Shown: one piece after another, positions 7,675 through 15,676 of the stretch | Position numbering within the stretch: the first letter of the stretch is position 1 | How the letters are laid out: each line of letters opens with the position of its first letter | NCBI RefSeq assembly: GCF_001613425.1 | Contig: NZ_BDCI01000001.1 | Span: forward strand, 452,526 to 516,525 | Direction of reading: 5' to 3' | DNA from: Nocardia vulneris | GTDB taxonomy: Bacteria > Actinomycetota > Actinomycetes > Mycobacteriales > Mycobacteriaceae | DNA: 64,000 bases | The notes under the pieces: model-generated | What the model was told of the DNA's origin: nothing | Databases searched by the model: none | The model's input: the letters and a program-made list of their open reading frames with translations, nothing else | Made by a program: the position numbers and the translations under genes

Positions 7675-8595
7675 GATTTCGCACCGGTCCTGCGGTGGCA
7701 ACTGTCAGCGGGTCGGTCTGGTCTACCACGATCACTCGTGCCCAGGAGTCGAGCGTGGCGTCCTCGATGCCGGGCGCAACGCTCGACCGGCTTGATTCTG
7801 TCTCGGAGTGGTGAGGTGGGCCTGTGACCCGGCCTCTCCCGTGCCGAATCCCTTGGTTGATGGCGGCGATAGGGATCGCGGCCTGGTACCTGGCAGTGCC
7901 TAACCGCGCCCATCGGCATCTGCACCACTTCTCGGGATTCACACCCTTTCTGGGCGGCCAGAACGGGTGTGGATCCCGAGAAGTGGTGCAGGTGTGTGGC
8001 TTTCGCGTGTCGACACGGGGCTAACTGTCGCTTGGTTTACTTGCGTTTGGGCTTGTTGGCTGGCTGCCGAAGTCTGACTTGCCCAGATTGGTGTGCCTGC
8101 CGCGGGAGTTACGTGGATGGTGCTGGGCGCGTCGGGTGGGGTTCCCGGCTTTAGGGGCATGTCAGGTGCGTGAAGCTGGGTTCCGGCGTGGTCGTCTGGC
8201 TGTGGCGCTGTTTTCGAGAGTTCCTTGAGGAGGTGTCAGCGGTTTCGGGTGGGTGGGGTTGTGGCTCGGCGTGTTTCGCTGGGCGAGTCGCGGGGGCACA
8301 GACCTTCCGTACGGTTCACAGCAGCTACAGCCCCTGTGAGCAGTAGGAAACCTCTGCGATCCCCAACCTATCTGTCGCTTGGTCCAGACCAACCGGTCCG
8401 CTATCCAACCGCCCTCTCTTTCCCAAACCGCTCGAGACGCAACCACAGCCAGATGACCACGCCGGAACCTCACCCCGCGCACCTGACATGCGCCTAAAGC
8501 CGGGTACGGCACACGACGTGCTCAGCACTATCCCTGCAACTCCCGCAGTAGGTATACCGAACTGGGCTGGCGCGCAAGGGACTTCGAGACAGAGC
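7675..8595. other. Gene-poor stretch, no supported gene
   Basis: About 920 bp with no reading frame showing a recognisable domain. Frames such as the minus frame 8162-8512 have irregular composition and no family pattern. The base composition is slightly less GC-rich than the flanks. Its one clear structure is the hairpin at 7920-7991. It borders a decayed aldo/keto reductase fragment, so the whole stretch may be degenerate DNA. Confidence 0.5.
7920..7991. repeat. Long near-perfect inverted repeat (34-bp arms, 4-nt loop)
   Basis: The left arm runs 7920-7953 (begins CTGCACCACTTCTCGGGA) and the right arm 7958-7991 (ends TCCCGAGAAGTGGTGCAG), separated by GCGG. By eye only two positions are mismatched. 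It has no T-run and is not next to a gene end. It could be paired ends of a lost mobile element, a miniature element, or a structured RNA. Confidence 0.8.
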
Positions 8596-8934
8596 CTAAC
8601 TCCGAGCGACCTCGGCGGTGTGCGCTGAAGAGTAGCGCTCGCCTGTGACCTGGTCGCTCAGCGGGTCCAGCGTAGCCAGCGCTTCGGCGTCCAGGGTGAG
8701 TTGCAGCGCGGCCGCGTTCTGTTCCAGCCGGGCCGGGCTGCGGGTGCCCGAAATGGCCGCCACCGCCACCCCGAGTCGCCCGGCTTGGGCGTACACCCAG
8801 GCCAGCGCCACCTGGGCCGGGGTGGCACGCAGCCGGTCGGCCACCTCGCGCACGGTCTGCGCACCTCGAAACCTCAAAAACGCTTTGACGCTACGACTTG
8901 GAGTGCACTCCAGGTCAAGCCGTCCGACCGGCAC
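8596..8934 (-). pseudogene. Aldo/keto reductase C-terminal remnant
   Basis: The minus frame contains VREVADRLRATPAQVALAWV, then SGTRSPARLEQNAAALQLTL and DPLSDQVTGERYSS, which is the last third of an aldo/keto reductase (NADPH-dependent carbonyl reductase). The TIM-barrel start, catalytic Tyr/Lys/His and earlier strands are absent. The first about 22 codons (MPVGRLDLECTPSRSVKAFL) do not fit the family, so the homology starts near 8868. It is probably not functional. A second remnant with the same C-terminus lies at 58513-58715 on the other strand. Confidence 0.75.
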
Positions 8935-9006
8935 CGCGTTCGGAACAACGTTGCGGGATAGCGCAGGCGCACACCAACCTCCGCTGAGCGGTGCGCGCGG
9001 GCGGGT

Positions 9007-9858
9007 TCAGTCGATAGCGCCGGCCCTCATGCGGGTGGACTGCAGAACGTCGAGGAGCTTGCGGCCGAAGGCTTCCGGGTGCTGGTTGAGTCCGCCGTGA
9101 CCGCCGGGGAATTCGATGAGCGGGGTGCCGAGGCGGTCGGCCAGGGTCGCGGCCGAGCGGTACGGCAGGGTGCCGGGGGATTCCGCGCCGACGGCGAGGA
9201 CGAGACGGTCGGCGACGGCGGCCAGTGCCGTTTCGTCGGGGAGGTGCGAAGTGATCTGGCGCAGTTCGTGTTCCAGCATGATCGGCAGGTTCGCCATGAC
9301 GCGGGCGACCATGTCGGCGGCGCGTGGGGGCAGCGTCGCCGGGTCCGGCAGGCCGCGTAGCTGTGCGCCGACACCGGCGGCGAAGTGCGCACCGGCGACC
9401 GCCGCGCCTTCCCGATGGAACAGCTCGTAGACCTCGTCGACGAACGCGCGATGGTCGGCGGCGTCGGGCAGCAGGCCGAAGGAGGGCGGTTCGTGGGCGA
9501 CGACCAGGGCGAGTCGATCGGGGTGCCGGGCGAGCAGGTCGAGCGCGACGACCGCACCGCCGCTGGCGCCGAAGACATACACCGATTCGCCTGCGGGAGC
9601 GCGATCTTCGATGAGGCGGTGAATGTCCTCGCTCATCACCTCGACCTGTTGATCCACCGGCGGACCGTCGAGCGGGCTGCGGGAATAGCCGCGGGGATCG
9701 GCGGCCAGTACCGTGAAATGCGGCATCAGCAGTTCCGCGAGGTGATCGAACATCGCCGCGTCCGCGCCGCTGCCGGGCAGCAGCACGAGCAGCGGCCCGC
9801 TGCCGCGCTCTTCGTAGAACAGCGTCGCGCCGGGGACTTTCAGCGTGCCGGACTTCAT
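9007..9858 (-). CDS. Alpha/beta hydrolase
   Basis: A 283-residue cytosolic hydrolase. The fold markers are LLVLLPGSGADAAMFDHLAE (oxyanion-hole loop), the nucleophile elbow GASGG (Ser99) and a terminal His in FPGGHGGLNQHPE. The acid residue is probably in the LVLAVGAESPG strand region. The family hydrolyses esters, lactones or related bonds; the substrate is unknown. Its start overlaps the stop of the TetR gene by 4 bp (ATGA, 9855-9858), so the two are co-transcribed and the hydrolase is probably under control of that regulator. Confidence 0.85.
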   Translation of the reverse strand: MKSGTLKVPGATLFYEERGSGPLLVLLPGSGADAAMFDHLAELLMPHFTVLAADPRGYSRSPLDGPPVDQQVEVMSEDIHRLIEDRAPAGESVYVFGASGGAVVALDLLARHPDRLALVVAHEPPSFGLLPDAADHRAFVDEVYELFHREGAAVAGAHFAAGVGAQLRGLPDPATLPPRAADMVARVMANLPIMLEHELRQITSHLPDETALAAVADRLVLAVGAESPGTLPYRSAATLADRLGTPLIEFPGGHGGLNQHPEAFGRKLLDVLQSTRMRAGAID

Positions 9859-10442
9859 GATTCATCCTTCTTCTCGGGTGACGGCCACCGCTCGAGCGCG
9901 ACGTGCAGGGCATCGATGATGCGTTCCCAGGAGGCGGCGGTATCGCGGGAGTGCTGGAAGCCGCCGCCGGCCTCCAGCGCGGCGTAGCCGTGAAAGGTGC
10001 TGCGCAACAGGCGAACCGCGTCGGTGAGGTCCGGTTCTGTCAACCCGTAGGCGCGCAACATGCCGTAGGTGAGTTCGACGGCCCGCGCCGCCCCGGGACC
10101 GGCGTCGACCAGGCCGGGCGGCACCGGCGATTGGGTCGCGGCGTAGCGACCGGGGTGGCGCAGGGCGTAGTCGCGCCAGGTGTGCGCGTATGCCGCGAGG
10201 GCGTCGCGACCCGCGCGGCCCGCGACGGCGGCCGCGATCAGCTCGGTCTTCTCCGCCGCGGCCAGCACGCTCACCCGCGCCCGCAGCTCCTGCAGGTTCT
10301 TGACGTGCGAATAGAGACTGGCGTCCTTGACACCGAACTGCTTGGCCAACGCCGACATGGTGACGCCGTCGAAACCGATCGCGTCCGCGAGATCGGCGGC
10401 CGCGCGCGTGATCCGTTCCGCGCTCAAACCCGCTCGCGCCAT
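9855..10442 (-). CDS. TetR family regulator with WHG-type C-terminal domain
   Basis: About 195 residues. The N-terminal helix-turn-helix is in LSAERITRAAADLADAIGFD, VTMSALAKQFGVKDASLYSH and VKNLQELRARVSVLA, as in TetR proteins. The C-terminal part (AYAHTWRDYALRHPGRYAAT, then LRSTFHGYAALEAGGGF) carries the FHGYAALE-type motif of the WHG/TetR_C_33 ligand domain. The ATG 10442 lies 10 bp after AGGAGG; GTG codons at 10445 and 10451 are alternatives. It is the first gene of a two-gene unit with the hydrolase. Two inverted repeats lie directly upstream and are likely autoregulatory sites. Confidence 0.88.
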   Translation of the reverse strand: MARAGLSAERITRAAADLADAIGFDGVTMSALAKQFGVKDASLYSHVKNLQELRARVSVLAAAEKTELIAAAVAGRAGRDALAAYAHTWRDYALRHPGRYAATQSPVPPGLVDAGPGAARAVELTYGMLRAYGLTEPDLTDAVRLLRSTFHGYAALEAGGGFQHSRDTAASWERIIDALHVALERWPSPEKKDES

Positions 10443-10463
10443 CACGGGCACACCTCCTCGTAG

Positions 10464-10476
10464 CTAGGTCGCCTAG
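10464..10476. promoter_or_regulatory. Inverted repeat upstream of tetR (CTAGG-TCG-CCTAG)
   Basis: CTAGGTCGCCTAG, 5-bp arms around TCG, 21 bp upstream of the tetR start at 10442. It may be a half-strength operator or part of a composite site with 10481-10501. Confidence 0.5.
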
Positions 10477-10480
10477 TTTA

Positions 10481-10501
10481 TAACCTAATCATATTAGGTT
10501 A
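10481..10501. promoter_or_regulatory. Putative TetR operator (9-bp arms)
   Basis: Arms TAACCTAAT and ATTAGGTTA flank the trinucleotide CAT. The site is AT-rich against a GC-rich background and lies 39 bp upstream of the tetR start, so it probably overlaps the promoter. Confidence 0.7.
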
Positions 10502-10673
10502 CGCAACAGGCGATGGTCGGAGGTGCGCTGTGAGACCGGGCCGCAGTTCGGCTGAACCGGGCACCTGGGCGGCGGCGCTGCCCTCGCCGCCGCCCAGGAC
10601 GAGCACCGGGCGGCCCGAGACGAAGGCGCCCGGCGTTGGTGACCGCGCGGTCCGGCGCGTCGGTCACCAACGA

Positions 10674-12488
10674 CTATGGGGTCAAGCCCCGGATGAACTC
10701 GGCGAGATATTGCCCGCTGTAGTCCGGCTTTCCGTTGTTCTGCACCGCGGCGGCCCCGATCGTGTCCACGTGGGTGTAGCCGGGCAGCTGCTCCACCTGT
10801 GCGGTCGGCGGCGCGGGAAGCCAAGTGCCGACGCCGTATTGGACGACGCTGTCCCCGGCGTACGCGATGAAATTCGGCTTCGTGCGACTCATGTTGTGGT
10901 AGCGCAGGTTCACCATGTCGCCGGTGCGCGCGCCGCCGAAACCGGCGCCGATATCGATGATCATGCGCAGCGGGAAGTAGGTCTCCCAGTACGCCGTCGG
11001 CCAGCCGGTGCCCAATTGCCGTGCCACCTCGTGGATATCGGCGATCTCCCGGTTCGGCGCCGTCCACGGGACGCCGACGACGTCGTTGTAGTTGCGCCAC
11101 GAATACAGCGCCGTGCGGTCGGTGGGGCCCACCCGGGTCTGCGGTCCGGCGCTCATCCGCAGATAGTTGCCCAGCACCGGAACCTGGGTCAGCCCACCGT
11201 GATTCGGGAACGTCTTCTCGGCCACCGGGCCGCCCGCCAACGCGCCGACACCTTGCTGGAGCAGCGCGAAATTGCCGGAGTTGTTGTCGATGAACGTGCC
11301 GAGCAACGCCGCATTGGTGAACCGATAGTCGCGGATGGTGCCCTCACCATTCGCGCCGCCCGTGACCGCGGCCGCCCAGCTCGGGCTGAACAGGGTGGTG
11401 AGTGTCGCCTCGATATCTGGATCGTGGATGTGCGCGAGCAGTTGGCTTTCCGCGTCCGGCTCCAGATGCGCGGCGAGCCCGGCCAACCGGTAGAGCATCA
11501 TGGCTTTGGTGCCGATCACCGGCATCGGGCCGAGCGTGCGCATCGGCAGCACGCCGCTGTCGAATCCGGCCTTGAGCACCCCGTTGGTGGGGCCGGTGAT
11601 GGCTTCGGTGACATCGCGGAAGAACGGCGTGTTCTGGATCGCGGCCGGGTCCGAGGACACCATGGAGTCCTGCGCGGCGAAGGCAGCGCACTGGTTGTAG
11701 CCGGCATCGGCCTGGGTGCCCGGGTTGCCGTCGAAATCCCAGTCCGAGAAGAACCCGGTGACCAGACCGCCCATCGAGATACCGGTGCAGACGTATTTCC
11801 GTTGCCGCTCAGCCTGATCCGGCAGCTCGTGCAGCATGATCTCGTACTGGTCACGTACCACGCGCTCCAAGCCGAAGGCATCCAGGATCGGCAGGTCCGC
11901 CGAGGCCTTGAACCCGGCGAAGGTGCGGCCCTCGAGCGGCTTGCCGTTGAAGTAGTAGTCGACCGCGTCGAGATAGTTGCCCGACTGCAGTGCGTAGTCG
12001 AAGCCGACTGTCTCATCCAAGCAGGAGCCGCGCCGGGCCAGCGCCCAGAATTCGACGTTGCGACCGAGCGATTTCGCCGAACGCACCGTGTTCGCCGCGA
12101 CGCCGTCGGAATTGATTGCGCCGCCGATCATTCCGCCCTGCTGCACCACCACTGCGTCCGCGTCCCGCGCGTCCTGCGGACTGCCCACCGCGCGGTAACG
12201 CAGATATCCGGTGCGCTCGCACGACCCAGGATGCGGTGCGGCGCTTGCCGGTAGCGGGAGCAGAAAGCTCACGTAGGAGACCGCGATGCCGTCGCGGGTC
12301 GCGATCTGCTGCTCCTGCCGGTCCGTGGCCGCCGAGGCGGGCGGATCCTCCGCTGCCGCCGAGCCCGGCGGTAGCAGTCCGGCGGCGACCACCGTGATCG
12401 CTACCGTTGCCGCCCAACCGTTTCGGCGCCCGCCGCGCCCCCGCCCCTGCTGTTTCGGCCGTCCGAGACGCCGTGTCGCTCTTGCCAC
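10674..12488 (-). CDS. Secreted alpha/beta-hydrolase-fold protein
   Basis: A 604-residue exported protein. The N-terminus carries many Arg/Lys, then a hydrophobic stretch (GWAATVAITVVAAGLLPPGS) and a likely signal-peptidase site after AAA (about residue 46). The nucleophile elbow is CTGISMGGLVTG (Ser238), and near the C-terminus LPGYTHVDTIGAAA (His about 573) resembles the catalytic-His loop of secreted esterases/lipases. The region between is long and includes a possible lid (about 260-450). Cysteines at about 90, 156 and 234 could form disulfides outside the cell. The substrate is unknown. It stands alone, with a 230-bp gap before the preceding TetR unit. Confidence 0.7.
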   Translation of the reverse strand: MARATRRLGRPKQQGRGRGGRRNGWAATVAITVVAAGLLPPGSAAAEDPPASAATDRQEQQIATRDGIAVSYVSFLLPLPASAAPHPGSCERTGYLRYRAVGSPQDARDADAVVVQQGGMIGGAINSDGVAANTVRSAKSLGRNVEFWALARRGSCLDETVGFDYALQSGNYLDAVDYYFNGKPLEGRTFAGFKASADLPILDAFGLERVVRDQYEIMLHELPDQAERQRKYVCTGISMGGLVTGFFSDWDFDGNPGTQADAGYNQCAAFAAQDSMVSSDPAAIQNTPFFRDVTEAITGPTNGVLKAGFDSGVLPMRTLGPMPVIGTKAMMLYRLAGLAAHLEPDAESQLLAHIHDPDIEATLTTLFSPSWAAAVTGGANGEGTIRDYRFTNAALLGTFIDNNSGNFALLQQGVGALAGGPVAEKTFPNHGGLTQVPVLGNYLRMSAGPQTRVGPTDRTALYSWRNYNDVVGVPWTAPNREIADIHEVARQLGTGWPTAYWETYFPLRMIIDIGAGFGGARTGDMVNLRYHNMSRTKPNFIAYAGDSVVQYGVGTWLPAPPTAQVEQLPGYTHVDTIGAAAVQNNGKPDYSGQYLAEFIRGLTP

Positions 12489-12705
12489 GGTTAGTCACGT
12501 TGCCACCCACCGTGTCCCACGTCACTGGTGCATTTGTCAGGAGAAGCCCGCCCACCTAGTGCATTCCAACAACTTTCGTCCCCGCACCGGCGTTGCGACC
12601 CAGACGGCAGGAGCCGTCCGGCGGGTCGGACATCGTGTGCGTCGCTCCGACGGCGCCTTTCCCAACACCGGGAACTCGACCGGCGCATCGCATAGTGTCG
12701 AGGAC

Positions 12706-14394
12706 ATGACCGAGCTGGCCGAAAGGGTCGCACGCCTCGCGCAAGAGTTCGCGGAATCCGGAGCGACCAGTGGGATATTGCGCATGCACCACGGCCAGTG
12801 GAGCAACGGAATCGATCCGTCGTACGTGGTCGGCACCGATCGGGTGCACCAGGTGACCGGCAGACGCGAACTGGCCCACGCGGTGCGCGCCGAACTCGGC
12901 GTCGATATGGACGGCGTAGTAGAGATGCGGCTTCGGCTGGCCGACGGCAACTACGAGTTCCAGTACCAGTGCACCCCCGGCTCGACCGAGCACTATTGGG
13001 ACGCTGTGCGACGGCTGGTCCTCGACCCCGACTATCGATATCCGGGGCATCGGCAACCGATCGCGGCGGCCGACACGGTGCCCGACGACCGTCCCACCGA
13101 CCCGGCGATCCTGGCGACAGTGCGTGAGCTGGTACGCGAGTACATCGACGCCTACACGGCGGCCCACTCGCGTGCACCCGAGCTGGCCGCGGGCACGGCC
13201 GAGGCCGAGATCGCCGCGGCGGAGGCGCGGATCGGCCGACGGCTGCCGGAAGACCTGCGGGCCCTGTACCGGCTGGTCGGCTACGACCACGACGACCGCG
13301 GCGTGCTCGGTATCACCCGGCTGTCGCCGCTCAGCGACGTCGCCACGAGTCATCGGTCCGACAGTCCGACGGCGATGGGGTTGTCGGCGGACAGTCGATC
13401 CGTGGGGGAGGACTCGCTGTTCGCCGGCGATCGGGTGGTGCCGGAAGGCTGGCCGCACAGCACGATTCAACGCGTCTCGCGCAGTGCGGGGTGGATCTTC
13501 ATCGGCACCAGCGATCGCCACGCGCACGCGGTCGACCTGGAGCCCGGTCCGGCTGGTCGCCGCGGGCAGTTGATCGAAGTCGGCCTCGAATACGATTCGG
13601 CCACGCGCTGGGCCGAATCCGTGACCGAGGCACTGCAGATGTCGATCGAATCGCAGCGCGCCCCGGAGAACTTCGAGAGTCTTTACGGCACAGCGCAACC
13701 CACCCACGCTCGTCGACTGCACGACCCGACGGAGACGATCGAAGATCTGCCCGACAAGTTCACCGTGCAGAAACTCGACGTCGGCTCCCGCGACTCCTTC
13801 GACGCCGCCGAACTCGCGGCCCTGCCGATGCTGCGCCAGTTGCGGCTCGACAGCGCGGGGTCGGCGAACCTTGCAGTACCGCACGATATCCCGCTCGAAT
13901 CACTGTGGGCGAGCGCCCCGCGCCTCGACCTCGCGCCACTGTCGGGCCACCCCGTGCTGTGGGACGTGCACCTGGCCGGAGCGCAGCATCCGGTGCGCAT
14001 CGCACCGCTGGCTGCGCTGAAAAACCTGCAGCGACTGGACATCTCCGAGATCGACATCGCCGATCCGGAAATCATCGCCGAACTGGCGAACCTGCGCGTC
14101 CTGGTGGCGAACCTGCGGCAGTGGCGTCGGCTGCGCGAACTCGACGCCGTACCCGCGCATCTCGCCGCAGCGGAGTTGGCGGGCGACGCATCGTTCGCAG
14201 AGGAAGCGGCGTGGGCGGGCACCTTCGGCGCCGAAGGTGCCGAATTGCCCGTCGTCCGCGGCACCCTCACCGAAATTCGAGTCCGGTCACAACCCGAGCC
14301 CGACGACTCGGAAGCGCGGATAGCCGACGTCGTAGCGGACGTTCCCTGGAACTTGCTGCTCCAACTGCGCCGCGAGCCAGAGTCCGGCGGATAG
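12706..14394 (+). CDS. SMI1/KNR4-like protein with leucine-rich C-terminal half
   Basis: A 562-residue soluble protein. Residues 1-115 form an N-terminal domain with many aromatic residues (GNYEFQYQCTPGSTEHYWDA). Residues about 165-320 match the SMI1/KNR4 pattern: IAAAEARIGRRLPEDLRALY, RLVGYDHDDRGVLGI, then WPHSTIQRVSRSAGWIFIGT. The last third has leucine-rich-repeat-like periodicity (LAALPMLRQLRLDSAG, LAALKNLQRLDISEIDIADP). SMI1/KNR4 domains serve as immunity proteins in contact-dependent toxin systems and as cell-wall signalling scaffolds; no toxin gene is adjacent, so immunity is only a possibility. The upstream extension to 12286 is the shadow of the opposite gene. Confidence 0.7.
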   Translation: MTELAERVARLAQEFAESGATSGILRMHHGQWSNGIDPSYVVGTDRVHQVTGRRELAHAVRAELGVDMDGVVEMRLRLADGNYEFQYQCTPGSTEHYWDAVRRLVLDPDYRYPGHRQPIAAADTVPDDRPTDPAILATVRELVREYIDAYTAAHSRAPELAAGTAEAEIAAAEARIGRRLPEDLRALYRLVGYDHDDRGVLGITRLSPLSDVATSHRSDSPTAMGLSADSRSVGEDSLFAGDRVVPEGWPHSTIQRVSRSAGWIFIGTSDRHAHAVDLEPGPAGRRGQLIEVGLEYDSATRWAESVTEALQMSIESQRAPENFESLYGTAQPTHARRLHDPTETIEDLPDKFTVQKLDVGSRDSFDAAELAALPMLRQLRLDSAGSANLAVPHDIPLESLWASAPRLDLAPLSGHPVLWDVHLAGAQHPVRIAPLAALKNLQRLDISEIDIADPEIIAELANLRVLVANLRQWRRLRELDAVPAHLAAAELAGDASFAEEAAWAGTFGAEGAELPVVRGTLTEIRVRSQPEPDDSEARIADVVADVPWNLLLQLRREPESGG

Positions 14395-14583
14395 CAGCCT
14401 GAACTACTGTTGCCCGGCGCGAATGCGTTGGGCGAGAAACAGAGCCGCGCGATCGAGGGCCTCGTCCGCCTCGTCGGCGCGGATCATGCCGGCGTGGGCG
14501 TGGAGCGTGCGTGCAGCCTTTTCCGCGGGAACCGACCTGAGTTCGCGCTGTGGCTGCGTTCCTTGGACACCAAGATTTGCTAT

Positions 14584-14605
14584 TTCGGCAAGTTTCCTTG
14601 CCGAA
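14584..14605. promoter_or_regulatory. Inverted repeat upstream of the flavoprotein gene
   Basis: TTCGGCAAG and CTTGCCGAA flank TTTC. It ends 28 bp before the ATG at 14634. The 9-bp arms with a 4-nt centre suit a dimeric regulator, but no regulator gene is adjacent. The minus frame across 14404-14620 looks protein-like but has no start codon. Confidence 0.55.
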
Positions 14606-14633
14606 TGTGTCCGAGAACGCGCAGCATCGCCGC

Positions 14634-15614
14634 ATGCGTGAATTCGATGTTGTCGTTATCGGGGGTGGTGCTGCAGGGCTCGCGGCAGCCGTGACCCTGA
14701 GCCGTGCCCGACGGAAGGTCCTGGTCGTCGACGCAGGCTCGCCTCGTAACGCGGCCGCCACCGCGGTCCACAGCTACCTCGGCCATGAGGGCATCGACCC
14801 ACGCGAGCTGCTGGCGATCGGCCGCTCAGAGGTCGAGCAGTATGGCGGCGTCGTGCGCAGCGGAACCGCGGTGGGCGTGAAACGAGTCAGTGAATCCACC
14901 CTGAAGATCACCCTTTCGGACAACACGACCCTCGACGCCAGGAGGGTGCTCATCGCCACCGGCGTCGTCGATGAACTACCCGACATTCCTCAGCTGGCCG
15001 ACCGCTGGGGCCGCGACGTGCTGCACTGCGCGTACTGCCACGGATACGAGGTGCGAGACAAAGCCATCGGCCTCATCGCCAGTGGGGTCGCCTCACTTCA
15101 CCAAGCGCAGTTGTGGCGCCAGTGGAGCGACAAGGTCACCTTGTTCACGAACGAGGCGGTCGAACTGACCGAGCCCCAGCGGGCCGAATTCGCGGCGCGC
15201 CAGATCACCGTGGTTCCTGGCCGGGTCACTGGCATCGAGGTCACCGACGACGAGCTCGGCGGCATCCGGGTCGGTGACGAGGTCATCGCTGTTCAGGCTG
15301 CGGTCGTTTTCCCGGTTTCGGTGGCGAAGGTGGACGACCTGTTAGCCGAGTTGGGGCTGGAGGCCGAGCGGAAGGAGATGGATGGTCAGGTCATCGGCGC
15401 GACCCTGAATGCCGACACCCAGGTGGGGAAGACCGCCGTTCCGGGAGTTTGGGCGGCAGGAAACGTTCGCGGCCACCGCGCACAGGTAATCGACGCGGCT
15501 GCGCAGGGCGGGCTTACCGCGGCGATGATGAACATCGACCTGGTCGAGGAAGACGTACGCCGTGCCGTCATGGGAACACCGTTCTCGACGGAGATGGAGC
15601 GCGAAGTCACCTAG
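14634..15614 (+). CDS. Thioredoxin-reductase-like FAD oxidoreductase with CxxCHGYE motif
   Basis: A 326-residue two-domain flavoprotein. The FAD-binding Rossmann motif is FDVVVIGGGAAGLAAAVTLS, followed by the second-domain motif DARRVLIATGVVDELPDI. The redox pair is Cys132-Ala-Tyr-Cys135 followed by HGYE. Classical bacterial thioredoxin reductases have CATC; CxxCHGYE is found in TrxR-like dithiol oxidases (GliT, DepH, HlmI) and many uncharacterised relatives. The NADPH-site equivalent (IGLIASGVASLHQAQLW) departs from the usual GGGxSA. The C-terminal FAD motif KTAVPGVWAAGNVRGHRAQV is normal. I infer thiol/disulfide exchange with an unknown partner; no thioredoxin gene is adjacent. It is convergent with nuoN. 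Confidence 0.85.
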   Translation: MREFDVVVIGGGAAGLAAAVTLSRARRKVLVVDAGSPRNAAATAVHSYLGHEGIDPRELLAIGRSEVEQYGGVVRSGTAVGVKRVSESTLKITLSDNTTLDARRVLIATGVVDELPDIPQLADRWGRDVLHCAYCHGYEVRDKAIGLIASGVASLHQAQLWRQWSDKVTLFTNEAVELTEPQRAEFAARQITVVPGRVTGIEVTDDELGGIRVGDEVIAVQAAVVFPVSVAKVDDLLAELGLEAERKEMDGQVIGATLNADTQVGKTAVPGVWAAGNVRGHRAQVIDAAAQGGLTAAMMNIDLVEEDVRRAVMGTPFSTEMEREVT

Positions 15615-15632
15615 CCGCCAGGGCAGTAACGA

Positions 15633-15667
15633 CCGAGCCGCACACCTGATGCGGGTGTGCGGCTCGG
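15633..15667. terminator. Bidirectional hairpin terminator between flavoprotein gene and nuoN
   Basis: CCGAGCCGCACACC (15633-15646) pairs perfectly with GGTGTGCGGCTCGG (15654-15667) across a 7-nt loop. The 14-bp GC-rich stem lies between two convergent stop codons (15614 and 15677). It lacks a strong T-run, as is usual in actinobacteria. Confidence 0.85.
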
Positions 15668-15676
15668 ATAGGACGA

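Noticed and set aside
8162..8512. Minus-strand frame of 116 codons in the gene-poor stretch
   Set aside because: Irregular composition, no RBS, and no recognisable motif.
14404..14620. Minus-strand frame ending DEALDRAALFLAQRIRAGQQ, protein-like composition
   Set aside because: No start codon with an RBS in frame and no recognised family; it may be a remnant of a small regulator, but support is too weak for a feature.
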